A DNA stretch of 49,956 bases from Candidatus Woesearchaeota archaeon (GTDB lineage: Archaea > Nanobdellota > Nanobdellia > Woesearchaeales > WJKL01): positions 1-49,956 of the forward strand of contig WJJM01000060.1 in NCBI GenBank assembly GCA_014729675.1, in the 5' to 3' direction. The notes under the pieces are model-generated. The model was not told the origin of the DNA. It saw nothing but the letters and a program-made list of their open reading frames with translations, and did not search any database. Position numbers and translations under genes: made by a program. Within the stretch, counting starts at the first letter, position 1. Each line of letters starts with the position of its first letter. This document shows positions 8,459 through 16,021 of the stretch, piece by piece.

Positions 8459-8767
8459 ATGGCTGAAATATGTCCGCATTGCGGATTACCCAAAGATTTG
8501 TGCGTTTGCGAAACGATAGCAAAAGAGAGCCAGAAGATCGTAGTAAGTTCAGAAAAGAAAAAATTCGGCAAGATAAACACTGTCATAAAAGGCATAAACG
8601 AAAAGTCGATAGATATAAAAGGTCTGGCTAAAAAGCTGAAATCAGCTTTTGCTTGCGGAGGAACTTCCAAGGGCGGCATCATAGAACTGCAGGGAGACCA
8701 CAAGCAGAACGTGAAATATACGCTCATTGAGATGGGTTTTGATCCTGCGATGATCGAAGTTAGATGA
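8459..8767 (+). CDS. Translation initiation factor aIF1 (SUI1 family)
   Basis: aIF1 binds the small-subunit P site and monitors start-codon selection. The 102-residue protein has a zinc-knuckle-like N-terminus [13 protein letters not shown] (Cys5, 8, 15, 17), then the SUI1 core with [19 protein letters not shown] and [21 protein letters not shown]. The purine-rich GAGGATGAT upstream provides a ribosome-binding site. Its place between rpl29 and rnp1 is the conserved archaeal arrangement. Confidence 0.95.
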   Translation: MAEICPHCGLPKDLCVCETIAKESQKIVVSSEKKKFGKINTVIKGINEKSIDIKGLAKKLKSAFACGGTSKGGIIELQGDHKQNVKYTLIEMGFDPAMIEVR

Positions 8768-8774
8768 TCAAAAA

Positions 8775-9032
8775 ATGAAAAACATCATCAGAGACGAACT
8801 GATAGGTTCAAGCATAGAGGTCATAGATTCAAAGAACAAAAGCAACATCGGCTTGAAAGGAAAGATAATAGACGAAACGCAAAAGACACTGGTGATAAAG
8901 GCAAAGAACACAAAAAAAAGGGTTTTCAAGGACAATATCACTTTCAAGATAAGATATAAAGGAAAAGAACTGGCTGTCAGGGGTTCGCTGCTCACAGGCA
9001 GGCCAAAAGAAAGGATAAAAAAACAACCATAA
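8775..9032 (+). CDS. rnp1: RNase P protein component 1 (Rpp29/Pop4)
   Basis: Rnp1 is an Sm-like-fold protein subunit of archaeal RNase P, which matures tRNA 5' ends. The 85-residue protein shows the family pattern DELIGSSIEVIDSKN, GLKGKIIDETQKTLVI and a C-terminal V-x-G-S-x-L-x-G-R-P-x-E-R motif (residues ~69-80). Its place between eIF1 and rps17 is standard in archaea and supports the call despite the short length. Confidence 0.92.
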   Translation: MKNIIRDELIGSSIEVIDSKNKSNIGLKGKIIDETQKTLVIKAKNTKKRVFKDNITFKIRYKGKELAVRGSLLTGRPKERIKKQP

Positions 9033-9040
9033 GAAAAAAA

Positions 9041-9493
9041 ATGGCAGACAAAAAACAGAAAAACATCGGAATCAAAGTACCTTTCCCTAAAAATTCCTGT
9101 AAGGATCCCTTATGCCCCTTCCATGGAAGGCTGAAGCTAAGAGGAAGGACTTTTGTAGGTACAGTCATAAGAGGCGCTATGCAGAAAACTGCAACCATAG
9201 GATGGGAATATCCGTTCTTCCTTCCAAAGTTCGAAAGAAGTGAGACAAGGAAGACAAAGATACACGCCCACAATCCTGAATGTATAGATGCTGACATAGG
9301 TGACAAGGTAAAGGTCGCTGAATGCAGGCAGCTTTCAAAGACAAAAAGTTTTGTAATAATACAGAACCTTGGAAAAGAAAAAGGGTTCATAGAAAAACTG
9401 GAAGCTGAAGAAGAAGCCCAGGAAGTTATAGACAAGAAAGAGACAAAAGAAGAAGCTGAAGAAAAAGGAGGAAAAGAAGATGAGAGCAGTTAA
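9041..9493 (+). CDS. rps17: 30S ribosomal protein S17 with acidic tail
   Basis: S17 is an OB-fold primary 16S rRNA binder. Archaeal features visible are the N-terminal CKDPLCPFHGRLKLRGRTF, GTVIRGAMQKTATIGWEYP and the ETRKTKIHAHNPECIDADIG segment. The last ~35 residues are Glu/Lys-rich, beyond the usual ~110 residues. That tail covers the ribosome-binding site and first codons of rpl14 (14-base overlap). Confidence 0.95.
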   Translation: MADKKQKNIGIKVPFPKNSCKDPLCPFHGRLKLRGRTFVGTVIRGAMQKTATIGWEYPFFLPKFERSETRKTKIHAHNPECIDADIGDKVKVAECRQLSKTKSFVIIQNLGKEKGFIEKLEAEEEAQEVIDKKETKEEAEEKGGKEDESS

Positions 9494-9881
9494 AGCGTCA
9501 GTTTCAAAAAGCCTCCCTATAGGTTCAGTCTTGCCTACATGCGACAACAGCGGAGCCAAGATGCTCAGGATCACAGGCGTAAAGGGTTACAAGACTGTCA
9601 AAGGCCAGATAGCCTCAGCAGGAGTAGGTGACATGGTTCTCGCTTCAGTCATAAAGGGAAAGCCTGACATAAGAAAGCAGCAGGTATTCGCAGTCATAGT
9701 AAGGCAGAAAAAAGAGTACAAAAGGCCTGACGGAACAAGGATAAAATTCGCAGACAATTCAGCCATGGTACTTAAGGATGAAAAAGGAAATCCTAAAGGG
9801 ACTATAGTAAAGGGGGCTGTAGCCAAAGAAGCGTGCGAAAGATGGCCAGGTGTTGCAAAGATAGCAAGCATAATAGTTTAA
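9480..9881 (+). CDS. rpl14: 50S ribosomal protein L14
   Basis: L14 contacts 16S rRNA in an intersubunit bridge. Typical stretches are LPIGSVLPTCDNSGAKMLRI, GVGDMVLASVIKGKPDIRKQ and DNSAMVLKDEKGNPKGTIVK, ending WPGVAKIASIIV. The 133-residue length is normal. The start is fixed by a strong AAGGAGGAAAA site nine bases upstream, inside the 3' end of rps17. Confidence 0.96.
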   Translation: MRAVKASVSKSLPIGSVLPTCDNSGAKMLRITGVKGYKTVKGQIASAGVGDMVLASVIKGKPDIRKQQVFAVIVRQKKEYKRPDGTRIKFADNSAMVLKDEKGNPKGTIVKGAVAKEACERWPGVAKIASIIV

Positions 9882-9891
9882 GGTAATAAAT

Positions 9892-10275
9892 ATGACATCA
9901 ACAAAATTTTCAAAGACATGGAAGGAAAGCAGACAGACAAGGAAGCAAAGAAAATATAGGTTTAATGCTCCTCTTCATGTAAAAAACAAGTTCATAGCCT
10001 CTCACCTTTCAAAAGAGCTTAAAGAAAAACACAAGAAAAGGTCTATAACTCTAAGAAGAGGGGACAAGATCATTGTCACAAGAGGCCAGTTCAGCAAGAA
10101 GACAGGAAAGGTAGATAGGATAGATACAAAAAAAGGAAGGATATTTGTAACAGGGATAGAAAAGACAAAAAAAGACGGCACAAAAGTTGCTATCCCCCTA
10201 ACGCCTTCAAACCTCATGATAACAGAACTTAACCTTGAGGACAAGAAAAGAAAAGAATCATTAGACAGGAAGTGA
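9892..10275 (+). CDS. rpl24: 50S ribosomal protein L24
   Basis: L24 is an assembly-initiating large-subunit protein with a KOW motif. Visible are FSKTWKESRQTRKQRKYRFN, the HVKNKFIASHLSKEL segment, and the KOW region LRRGDKIIVTRGQFSKKTGK. Length 127 is typical of archaea. It has its own AAGGTAAT site and lies 10 bases after rpl14. Confidence 0.95.
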   Translation: MTSTKFSKTWKESRQTRKQRKYRFNAPLHVKNKFIASHLSKELKEKHKKRSITLRRGDKIIVTRGQFSKKTGKVDRIDTKKGRIFVTGIEKTKKDGTKVAIPLTPSNLMITELNLEDKKRKESLDRK

Positions 10276-10280
10276 TATAA

Positions 10281-10982
10281 ATGGGAAGCGTTGTTGAAAA
10301 ACACTTATCAAGATTGAACTCACCAAAGAGATGGGACATAAAGAAAAAAGGCATAAAATGGGTAACAAGACCTATGCCTGGAGCATATCCTATTGAAGAA
10401 GGTATCTCATTGAATGTAGCTGTAAGGGACATTATAGGCTATGCAAAGACAGCCAAGGAAGTAAGGAAAATACTAGATAAAGGTGACCTCCTTGTAAACC
10501 AAAAGGAGATAAAAGAACCTAAGCATATAATCGGGCTTATGGATGTTGTCTCATTCCCTAAGATAAAAGAAGATTTTAGGCTATTTTCAGACAAGAAAGG
10601 AAAGATAATACTTAAAAAGATAGATTCAAAAGATGCAAAGACAAAGATCTGCAGCATAAAGGGCAAGACAATGATAAAAAAAGGAAATGTCCAGCTGAAC
10701 CTTAATGACGGAAGGAATGTCCTGACAGAAGACAAAAAATACAATACAAGAGACTCAATAATCCTGGAAATGCCTTCAAACAAGATAAAAGGGCATCTTA
10801 AATTTGAGAAAGGGGCTTTGGTCTACCTTACTGCAGGAAATCATGTAGGGGAGATCGGAACAATAGACAGCGTAAAAGAAAACATCCTCATATATAAATA
10901 CGGCAAAGATCTGCATGAAACGTCCATAAATTATGCATTGGTCGTAGATAAAGATACAGAAAAAACATTATCCAAAAAATGA
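10281..10982 (+). CDS. rps4e: 30S ribosomal protein S4e
   Basis: S4e has no bacterial homolog. The protein combines an S4-like RNA-binding domain (DIIGYAKTAKEVRKILDKGD, LVNQKEIKEPKHIIGLMDVV) with a KOW-like domain (GALVYLTAGNHVGEIGTI). The N-terminal LNSPKRWDIKKKGIKWVTRP is diagnostic. Length 233 matches archaeal S4e. It overlaps rpl5 by four bases. Confidence 0.96.
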   Translation: MGSVVEKHLSRLNSPKRWDIKKKGIKWVTRPMPGAYPIEEGISLNVAVRDIIGYAKTAKEVRKILDKGDLLVNQKEIKEPKHIIGLMDVVSFPKIKEDFRLFSDKKGKIILKKIDSKDAKTKICSIKGKTMIKKGNVQLNLNDGRNVLTEDKKYNTRDSIILEMPSNKIKGHLKFEKGALVYLTAGNHVGEIGTIDSVKENILIYKYGKDLHETSINYALVVDKDTEKTLSKK

Positions 10983-11494
10983 ATCCAATGAGAACAATAA
11001 GGATAGAGAAGATAACCCTTAACATAGGTGCAGGCAAGGATCAAGCTAAGCTTGAAAAAGGAATCAAGCTTCTTGAAAGTATAACTGGCATAAAGCCGGT
11101 AAAGACAGTCTCAAACAAGAGGATTCCTGCATGGGGTGTGAGACCTGGACTTCCTATAGGTTGCAAGCTAACCCTAAGAGACAAGAAGGCAGCAGAGCTT
11201 CTCAAAAGGCTCCTTGATTCAAGGGAAAACACATTGTCAATGAAGCAGTTTGACTCAAACGGAAATGTTTCCTTCGGTATCAGCGAATATATAAACATTC
11301 CAGAAGTAAAATATGATCCTGAGATTGGAATAATGGGCCTCGAAGTCTGCATAAGCCTTGAAAGGCCGGGCTTCAGGATAAAAAGAAGGAAGCAGCTTAA
11401 GAAAAAGATACCTGCATCTCATAAGATAACAAAAGAGGAAGCAGTAGAGTTCATGAAAAAGAATTTCAACGTAATTATGGGTGAAGAAGAATGA
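10979..11494 (+). CDS. rpl5: 50S ribosomal protein L5
   Basis: L5 binds 5S rRNA and contacts the P-site tRNA. Archaeal features are IRIEKITLNIGAGKDQAKLE, GVRPGLPIGCKLTLRDKKA and FDSNGNVSFGISEYINIPEVK. Length 171 is normal. It overlaps S4e upstream and S14 downstream (ATGA both times), so the three are probably translationally coupled. Confidence 0.96.
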   Translation: MNPMRTIRIEKITLNIGAGKDQAKLEKGIKLLESITGIKPVKTVSNKRIPAWGVRPGLPIGCKLTLRDKKAAELLKRLLDSRENTLSMKQFDSNGNVSFGISEYINIPEVKYDPEIGIMGLEVCISLERPGFRIKRRKQLKKKIPASHKITKEEAVEFMKKNFNVIMGEEE

Positions 11495-11721
11495 CTACAT
11501 CAAGCCACAAGAAGATGTTTAAACAGCTTAAGAGCAAGCCTCTGAAGCTCAAAAAATATATCAAGCACAATGCTCCAAAAAAGAGGAGCTGCGGAAGAAA
11601 CCTGAAAACATGCAGCAGATGCGGCAGGGTCCGTGCGCACATAGACAAGTACAATCTTGACCTGTGCAGACAGTGTTTCAGGGAAATCGCGACAAGAATA
11701 GGATTTAAAAAATACAACTAG
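11491..11721 (+). CDS. rps14: 30S ribosomal protein S14 (zinc type)
   Basis: S14 sits in the small-subunit head. The zinc site is complete: Cys41-x2-Cys44 and Cys59-x2-Cys62 in the TCSRCGRVRAHIDKYNLDLC segment. At 76 residues it is about 20 longer than typical archaeal S14, from a basic N-terminal extension (KQLKSKPLKLKKYIKHNAPK). The ATG at 11491 overlaps the rpl5 stop; an internal ATG at 11515 is an alternative start. Confidence 0.94.
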   Translation: MTTSSHKKMFKQLKSKPLKLKKYIKHNAPKKRSCGRNLKTCSRCGRVRAHIDKYNLDLCRQCFREIATRIGFKKYN

Positions 11722-11729
11722 GTGGAAAA

Positions 11730-12119
11730 ATGTTAAACGACCCTTTGGCAAATGCATTGTCAAAAATAAGGAACAGTGAAAAACTTGGAGAGAGCTCCTG
11801 CATTATCAGACCTATATCCAACATCATAAAAAGGATCCTTGTGATCATGAACGAAAAAGGCTATATAGGAGAAAATTCAGTAACTGAAGAGGCTAAAGGC
11901 GGAAAGATAAATATCAACCTGCTTGGAAAGATAAACAAATGCGGAGCCATCAAGCCGAGGTTCACTGTAAAAGACGGGCAGTTTGAGTTTTTTGAAAAAA
12001 GATACCTTCCTGCAAAAGGTTTCGGTATACTCATAGTCTCTACGAATCAGGGAATAATGACCCATGAAGAGGCAAAAGAAAAAAAGATAGGGGGGATCTT
12101 ACTGGCTTATTGCTACTAG
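11730..12119 (+). CDS. rps8: 30S ribosomal protein S8
   Basis: S8 binds the central domain of 16S rRNA. Conserved stretches are DPLANALSKIRNSEKLGESS and the C-terminal half FEKRYLPAKGFGILIVSTNQGIMTHEEA. Length 129 is normal. The start follows an AGGTGG site (11720-11725) with four-base spacing. Confidence 0.95.
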   Translation: MLNDPLANALSKIRNSEKLGESSCIIRPISNIIKRILVIMNEKGYIGENSVTEEAKGGKININLLGKINKCGAIKPRFTVKDGQFEFFEKRYLPAKGFGILIVSTNQGIMTHEEAKEKKIGGILLAYCY

Positions 12120-12671
12120 ATGATCAAGATGGCAGACCTGTTAAAAGAAGAGCTGGAATTACCTGAAAATATTGAAGCAAAGATAGAAAATAATGCGCTT
12201 CATCTAAAAGGACCTAAAGGCGAAACCTCAAGAAAGCTTTTGGCTCCCAGGGTAGATTTCAAGGTAGAAGGCAAAAAAATAATCATAGACCCTATAAAAA
12301 ATACAAAAAGGGAAAAGAAACTTGTTAAGACATATGCAGCACATATCAAAAATATGATCAAAGGAGTTTCAGAAGGCCACCATTATGCGCTTAAGATATG
12401 TTCATCACATTTTCCTATGACAGTAACTATCGAAAACAGCATGCTCTCTGTAAAGAACTATCTTGGGGAGTCTGTTCCAAGACAGCTGCCTCTTAAACAA
12501 GGAGTGGATGTAAAAGTAGAGGGAGACAAGATAGATATAGAAAGTCCAGACAAAGAGCTTGCAGGACAGACTGCAGCATCCATAGAAAGAATGTGCTCTC
12601 CTGGAAACAAGGACAGAAGGATCTTTCAGGACGGAATATATATTATAGAAAAAACAGGAAAAGAGATATAA
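12120..12671 (+). CDS. rpl6: 50S ribosomal protein L6
   Basis: L6 lies near the sarcin-ricin loop and factor-binding site. Two repeated beta-rich domains are visible (ENIEAKIENNALHLKGPKGE; FPMTVTIENSMLSVKNYLGE), ending DRRIFQDGIYIIEKTGK. Length 183 fits the family. The first ATG directly abuts the rps8 stop; the ATG at 12129 (reading MADLLKEELELP) is an equally plausible start. Confidence 0.95.
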   Translation: MIKMADLLKEELELPENIEAKIENNALHLKGPKGETSRKLLAPRVDFKVEGKKIIIDPIKNTKREKKLVKTYAAHIKNMIKGVSEGHHYALKICSSHFPMTVTIENSMLSVKNYLGESVPRQLPLKQGVDVKVEGDKIDIESPDKELAGQTAASIERMCSPGNKDRRIFQDGIYIIEKTGKEI

Positions 12672-12672
12672 G

Positions 12673-13239
12673 ATGACAAAAGAAAAACTAGCCTTGAGAA
12701 AGAAGATAAAAAAGAAAAAACCTGATTTTTCCAGGCAGAACTCTGTAAAGAAAAGACTTGGGAAAAAATGGAGAAAGCCTAAAGGTATACAGTCAAAGCT
12801 TAGGCTTAATCTAAGAGGATATAATCTTAATGTGTCCCAGGGATACAGGTCTCCTAAAGAAGTAAGAGGCCTTTCTCCTGAAGGGAAGATAATAAGATAT
12901 GTCTATAACCTTGGTGATCTTAAAAGCATAAAAGAAGAAGAGATAATTGTTATAGCTGGAACTGTCGGCATGAAAAAGAAGGCAGAACTTGTAAAAAAAG
13001 CAGGTGAAAAAGGAATTGCTCTGCTTAATGTAAAAGATATAGGATCATATTTGAAGCAAGTCGAAGATATCATGAAAAAAAGATCTGAGAAAAAAGCAAA
13101 GATAGAAGAAAAAAGAAAGTCAAAAGATAAGGAAATAGAGAAAGAAAAACCTAAAGAAAAAGAGCTTACAGAAGATGAGAAGATAGAGAAAGAAAAAAAA
13201 GAAAAAGATAAGCTCCTAGCTAAGAAAGATATAAAATGA
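12673..13239 (+). CDS. rpl32e: 50S ribosomal protein L32e with charged tail
   Basis: L32e is specific to archaea and eukaryotes. The core contains KKKKPDFSRQNSVKKRLGKK, WRKPKGIQSKLRLNLRGYN and GYRSPKEVRGLSPEGK. Residues ~130-188 form a Lys/Glu tail (MKKRSEKKAKIEEKRKSK and on) absent from most L32e proteins. It overlaps rpl19e by four bases. Confidence 0.93.
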   Translation: MTKEKLALRKKIKKKKPDFSRQNSVKKRLGKKWRKPKGIQSKLRLNLRGYNLNVSQGYRSPKEVRGLSPEGKIIRYVYNLGDLKSIKEEEIIVIAGTVGMKKKAELVKKAGEKGIALLNVKDIGSYLKQVEDIMKKRSEKKAKIEEKRKSKDKEIEKEKPKEKELTEDEKIEKEKKEKDKLLAKKDIK

Positions 13240-13688
13240 AACTCACACTCCAAAAAAGAATAGCTGCACAGCTTTTGAAATGTGGCATCAACAGGGTAAA
13301 GTTTGATTCAGAGAGGCTTGAAGACATAAAAGAAGCCATAACAAAATCAGACATGAAATCCCTTATCTCAGACGATGCTGTGATAAAAGCTCCGGAGACA
13401 GGAGCCGCAAGATCAAAAGCAAGGAAAAAGCTTGTGCAAAAGAGAAAGAAAAGGCAGAAAGGACCTGGCTCAAGAAAAGGGAAAAAAACTGCAAGGATGC
13501 CTAAGAAGAAATCGTGGATAAACAAGATAAGAATACAAAGAAGATTTTTAAAAGAGCTTAGGGAAAAAGGCATAATCACAAAAACAACATACCATGACCT
13601 TTATCTTAAATCTAAGGGTGGATTTTTCAGGAGCAAAAGGCACATCAAACTTTATTTGGATGAACATGATCTGACTAAGAAAAAATGA
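13236..13688 (+). CDS. rpl19e: 50S ribosomal protein L19e
   Basis: L19e forms an archaeal/eukaryal-specific intersubunit bridge. The sequence follows the family: MKLTLQKRIAAQLLKCGINR, RSKARKKLVQKRKKRQKGPG, KKTARMPKKKSWINKIR, and the TYHDLYLKSKGGFFRSKRHI helix. Length 150 is typical. Overlaps of four bases join it to L32e and L18. Confidence 0.96.
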   Translation: MKLTLQKRIAAQLLKCGINRVKFDSERLEDIKEAITKSDMKSLISDDAVIKAPETGAARSKARKKLVQKRKKRQKGPGSRKGKKTARMPKKKSWINKIRIQRRFLKELREKGIITKTTYHDLYLKSKGGFFRSKRHIKLYLDEHDLTKKK

Positions 13689-14200
13689 AAAAGAAAAAAG
13701 AAACGATTCAATTCAAAAGGAAAAGAGAAAAAAAGACCAATTATAAGAAAAGGTTAAAGATACTGCTAGCCCAGAAGCCAAGGTTGGTTATAAGACCTTC
13801 ATTAAAAAACATGACTGCTCAGCTGATAGAATATCATCCAAAAGGAGATATTACTATAATTAGCGCAGATTCAAAAGAGCTTGAAAAGCTTGGATGGAAG
13901 TTCAACAAAGGGAATGTCCCTTCAGCATACTTAACAGGCCTTCTTATAGGAAAAAAAGCAAAAGAAAAAAGCATCAAAGAAGCAATATTGGATACAGGAC
14001 TTTGCAGCCTGACAAAAGGCTCAAGGATATATGCCTGCCTTAAAGGTGCTGTTGATGCTGGCCTCGACATACCATGCTCAGAAGATATCTTCCCTGAAGA
14101 ATCAAGGATAAAAGGAGAGCATATCTCCAGCTACAGGAAGATAGAAGATTTCAGCAAAGAGTTTGATTCCATAAAAAATAAGATCCTCAAGGTGAAATAG
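13685..14200 (+). CDS. rpl18: 50S ribosomal protein L18
   Basis: L18 binds 5S rRNA. Conserved pieces are TNYKKRLKILLAQKPRLVIR, NMTAQLIEYHPKGDI, NVPSAYLTGLLIGKKA and GSRIYACLKGAVDAGLDIP. Length 171 is slightly below that of typical archaeal L18. It is coupled to L19e by an ATGA overlap and followed two bases later by S5. Confidence 0.95.
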   Translation: MKKKKETIQFKRKREKKTNYKKRLKILLAQKPRLVIRPSLKNMTAQLIEYHPKGDITIISADSKELEKLGWKFNKGNVPSAYLTGLLIGKKAKEKSIKEAILDTGLCSLTKGSRIYACLKGAVDAGLDIPCSEDIFPEESRIKGEHISSYRKIEDFSKEFDSIKNKILKVK

Positions 14201-14202
14201 AA

Positions 14203-15048
14203 ATGCCAGAAACAAAGAAAAAATCAGAAGATGAAAAGGCCAAGAGAGGGGCTATTCAGAAAACTAAAAATCGGGATAAGAAAGATATAAAGAAAGGACC
14301 GAGAAACAGAGAAAAGAAAGAAGATAGAGAAGAAATGATGGAATCATGGAAGCCTAAGACCACTATAGGAAAGAAGGTAAAAAATAAAGAAGTTAAAGAT
14401 ATAGGCTATGTCCTTGACAACGGAATAAATCTGCTTGAACCTGAGATAACAGACATGTTGCTTCCAGGCCTGGAGACAGACCTGCTGCTTATAGGCCAGT
14501 CCAAAGGTAAGTTCGGAGGGGGCCAGAGAAGGGTTTTCAGACAGACACAAAAAAAGACAGCTGAAGGAAACAAGCCTAAGTTCGCAACCCTTGCTGTTGT
14601 AGGAAACAAAAACGGCTATGTAGGGATAGGCCATGGAAAAAGCAAGGAGACTGTACCTGCAAGAGAAAAGGCCATGCGAAATGCAAAACTTAACATAATA
14701 AAGATCGTAAGAGGCTGCGGATCATGGCAGTGCGGCTGCAAAGAACCACATACTATTCCATATGAAGTTGAAGGCAAATGCGGCTCAGTCATAATAAAGC
14801 TTATACCTGCGCCAAAAGGAACAGGCCTTTGTGTAGAGCCAGAGATTGCAAAGATATTAAGTATGGCCGGGATAAAGGATGTATGGAGCAAGACAAAAGG
14901 GAAGACAAATACAAAGATGAACTTCATATATGCATGCTTCAAAGCATTGAAAAAACTGATGCAGACAAAAAGAAACCCTGGACAGATAAAAGAGATTGGG
15001 ATTGTAGAAGGGGGAATAGCATCCAAAGAATCTGAAGAAAATGAATAA
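14203..15048 (+). CDS. rps5: 30S ribosomal protein S5 with basic N-terminal extension
   Basis: S5 helps keep decoding accurate at the mRNA entrance. The double-stranded RNA-binding-like domain shows KSKGKFGGGQRRVFRQTQKK, VVGNKNGYVGIGHGKSKET and VRGCGSWQCGCKEPH; the C-terminal domain has IIKLIPAPKGTGL and AGIKDVWSKTKGKT. The first ~55 residues are highly charged and precede the usual archaeal start of homology (MMESWKPKTTIGKKV). Length 281 versus about 210-230 is therefore explained by the extension. It overlaps rpl30 by eight bases. Confidence 0.94.
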   Translation: MPETKKKSEDEKAKRGAIQKTKNRDKKDIKKGPRNREKKEDREEMMESWKPKTTIGKKVKNKEVKDIGYVLDNGINLLEPEITDMLLPGLETDLLLIGQSKGKFGGGQRRVFRQTQKKTAEGNKPKFATLAVVGNKNGYVGIGHGKSKETVPAREKAMRNAKLNIIKIVRGCGSWQCGCKEPHTIPYEVEGKCGSVIIKLIPAPKGTGLCVEPEIAKILSMAGIKDVWSKTKGKTNTKMNFIYACFKALKKLMQTKRNPGQIKEIGIVEGGIASKESEENE

Positions 15049-15511
15049 AGAAAATACAGAAAAAAAACAGGAACCAGCATCAAAAAAAATGATATCTATA
15101 ATAAGGGTTAGAGGGAAAAATAAGCTCAGCAAAGAGATAAACAAGACTCTTGATATGCTTAGACTCTATAACAATAATTACTGCGTTATGATATCTCCTA
15201 CACCAGTTATCAAAGGTATGCTCCAAAAAGTAAAGGACTATGTAACCTGGGGAGAGATAGACGAAAAGACAATGTCTGAACTTATTGAGAAAAGAGGAGA
15301 AGAGTTCAAAGGGGCTGAATCTGACAAAAAAGGCAATATAAATTACAAAAGATTTATAGAGATAAAAGGCAAAAAACTGAAACCATTCTTCAGGCTGAAT
15401 CCTCCTAAAAAAGGATATGGAAGAAAGGGCATAAAAGTCCCTTTCAAGCTTGGAGGAGCTTTGGGAGACAGAAAAGAGAAGATAAATGATCTCATCAGGA
15501 GGATGCTTTGA
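15041..15511 (+). CDS. rpl30: 50S ribosomal protein L30
   Basis: The archaeal/eukaryal-type L30 core is visible in MISIIRVRGKNKLSKEINKT, the LRLYNNNYCVMISPTPVIKG stretch and KVKDYVTWGEIDEKTMSEL, ending with RLNPPKKGYGRKGIKVPFKL. Length 156 is normal. The first 16 residues are charged. It overlaps S5 upstream, and its stop overlaps the rpl15 ATG (TGATG). Confidence 0.95.
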   Translation: MNKENTEKKQEPASKKMISIIRVRGKNKLSKEINKTLDMLRLYNNNYCVMISPTPVIKGMLQKVKDYVTWGEIDEKTMSELIEKRGEEFKGAESDKKGNINYKRFIEIKGKKLKPFFRLNPPKKGYGRKGIKVPFKLGGALGDRKEKINDLIRRML

Positions 15512-16020
15512 TGGTAACCAACAAAAGAGCAAAGAATTCCAGACAAAGAGGCAGCAAGACTCACGGCTGTGGCTCTATGAAAAAACGTAGAGGTAAAGGT
15601 CATAAAGGCGGTGCTGGTATGGCAGGAACAGGAAAAAGAGCAAGCCAGAAAAAACCATCTATCTGGAAAAACAAAAAATACTTTGGAAAGTATGGATTCA
15701 AGAAAAAAGGTATAATCGAGAAGATAAAACCTATAAATCTTGATTATTTTGAACAGAAGACTGAAAAGCTTTTTGAGAAGAAAAAGATAGAAAAACAAGG
15801 AGATGTTTATGTGATAGACCTGAAAAAACTTGGATATAATAAACTTCTTGGATCAGGCAACATTACAAAGAAGTTAAAGATTACATCACCATCATTTTCA
15901 AAAAAAGCAGAGGAAAAGATCAAAAATGCAGGTGGAGAGGTTGTAAAACCTGCTAAGAAAGAAAAGCCTCAAAAAGAACAGAAATCTTCTGATGAAAAAG
16001 CAGAAGAAAAACAAAAATAA
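15511..16020 (+). CDS. rpl15: 50S ribosomal protein L15
   Basis: L15 is a late-assembly large-subunit protein. Diagnostic stretches are GSKTHGCGSMKKRRGKGHKG, the following GAGMAGTGKR, and KYFGKYGFKKKG. The ATG at 15511 is chosen over a TTG one codon earlier because AGGAGG (15497-15502) is optimally spaced. The last ~20 residues form a Lys/Glu-rich tail. secY follows two bases after the stop. Confidence 0.95.
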   Translation: MVTNKRAKNSRQRGSKTHGCGSMKKRRGKGHKGGAGMAGTGKRASQKKPSIWKNKKYFGKYGFKKKGIIEKIKPINLDYFEQKTEKLFEKKKIEKQGDVYVIDLKKLGYNKLLGSGNITKKLKITSPSFSKKAEEKIKNAGGEVVKPAKKEKPQKEQKSSDEKAEEKQK

Positions 16021-16021
16021 A

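Noticed and set aside
15992-16021. Upstream ATG for secY adding a lysine-rich leader
   Set aside because: It lies inside the rpl15 tail in another frame; the next in-frame ATG at 16022 gives the normal SecY start.
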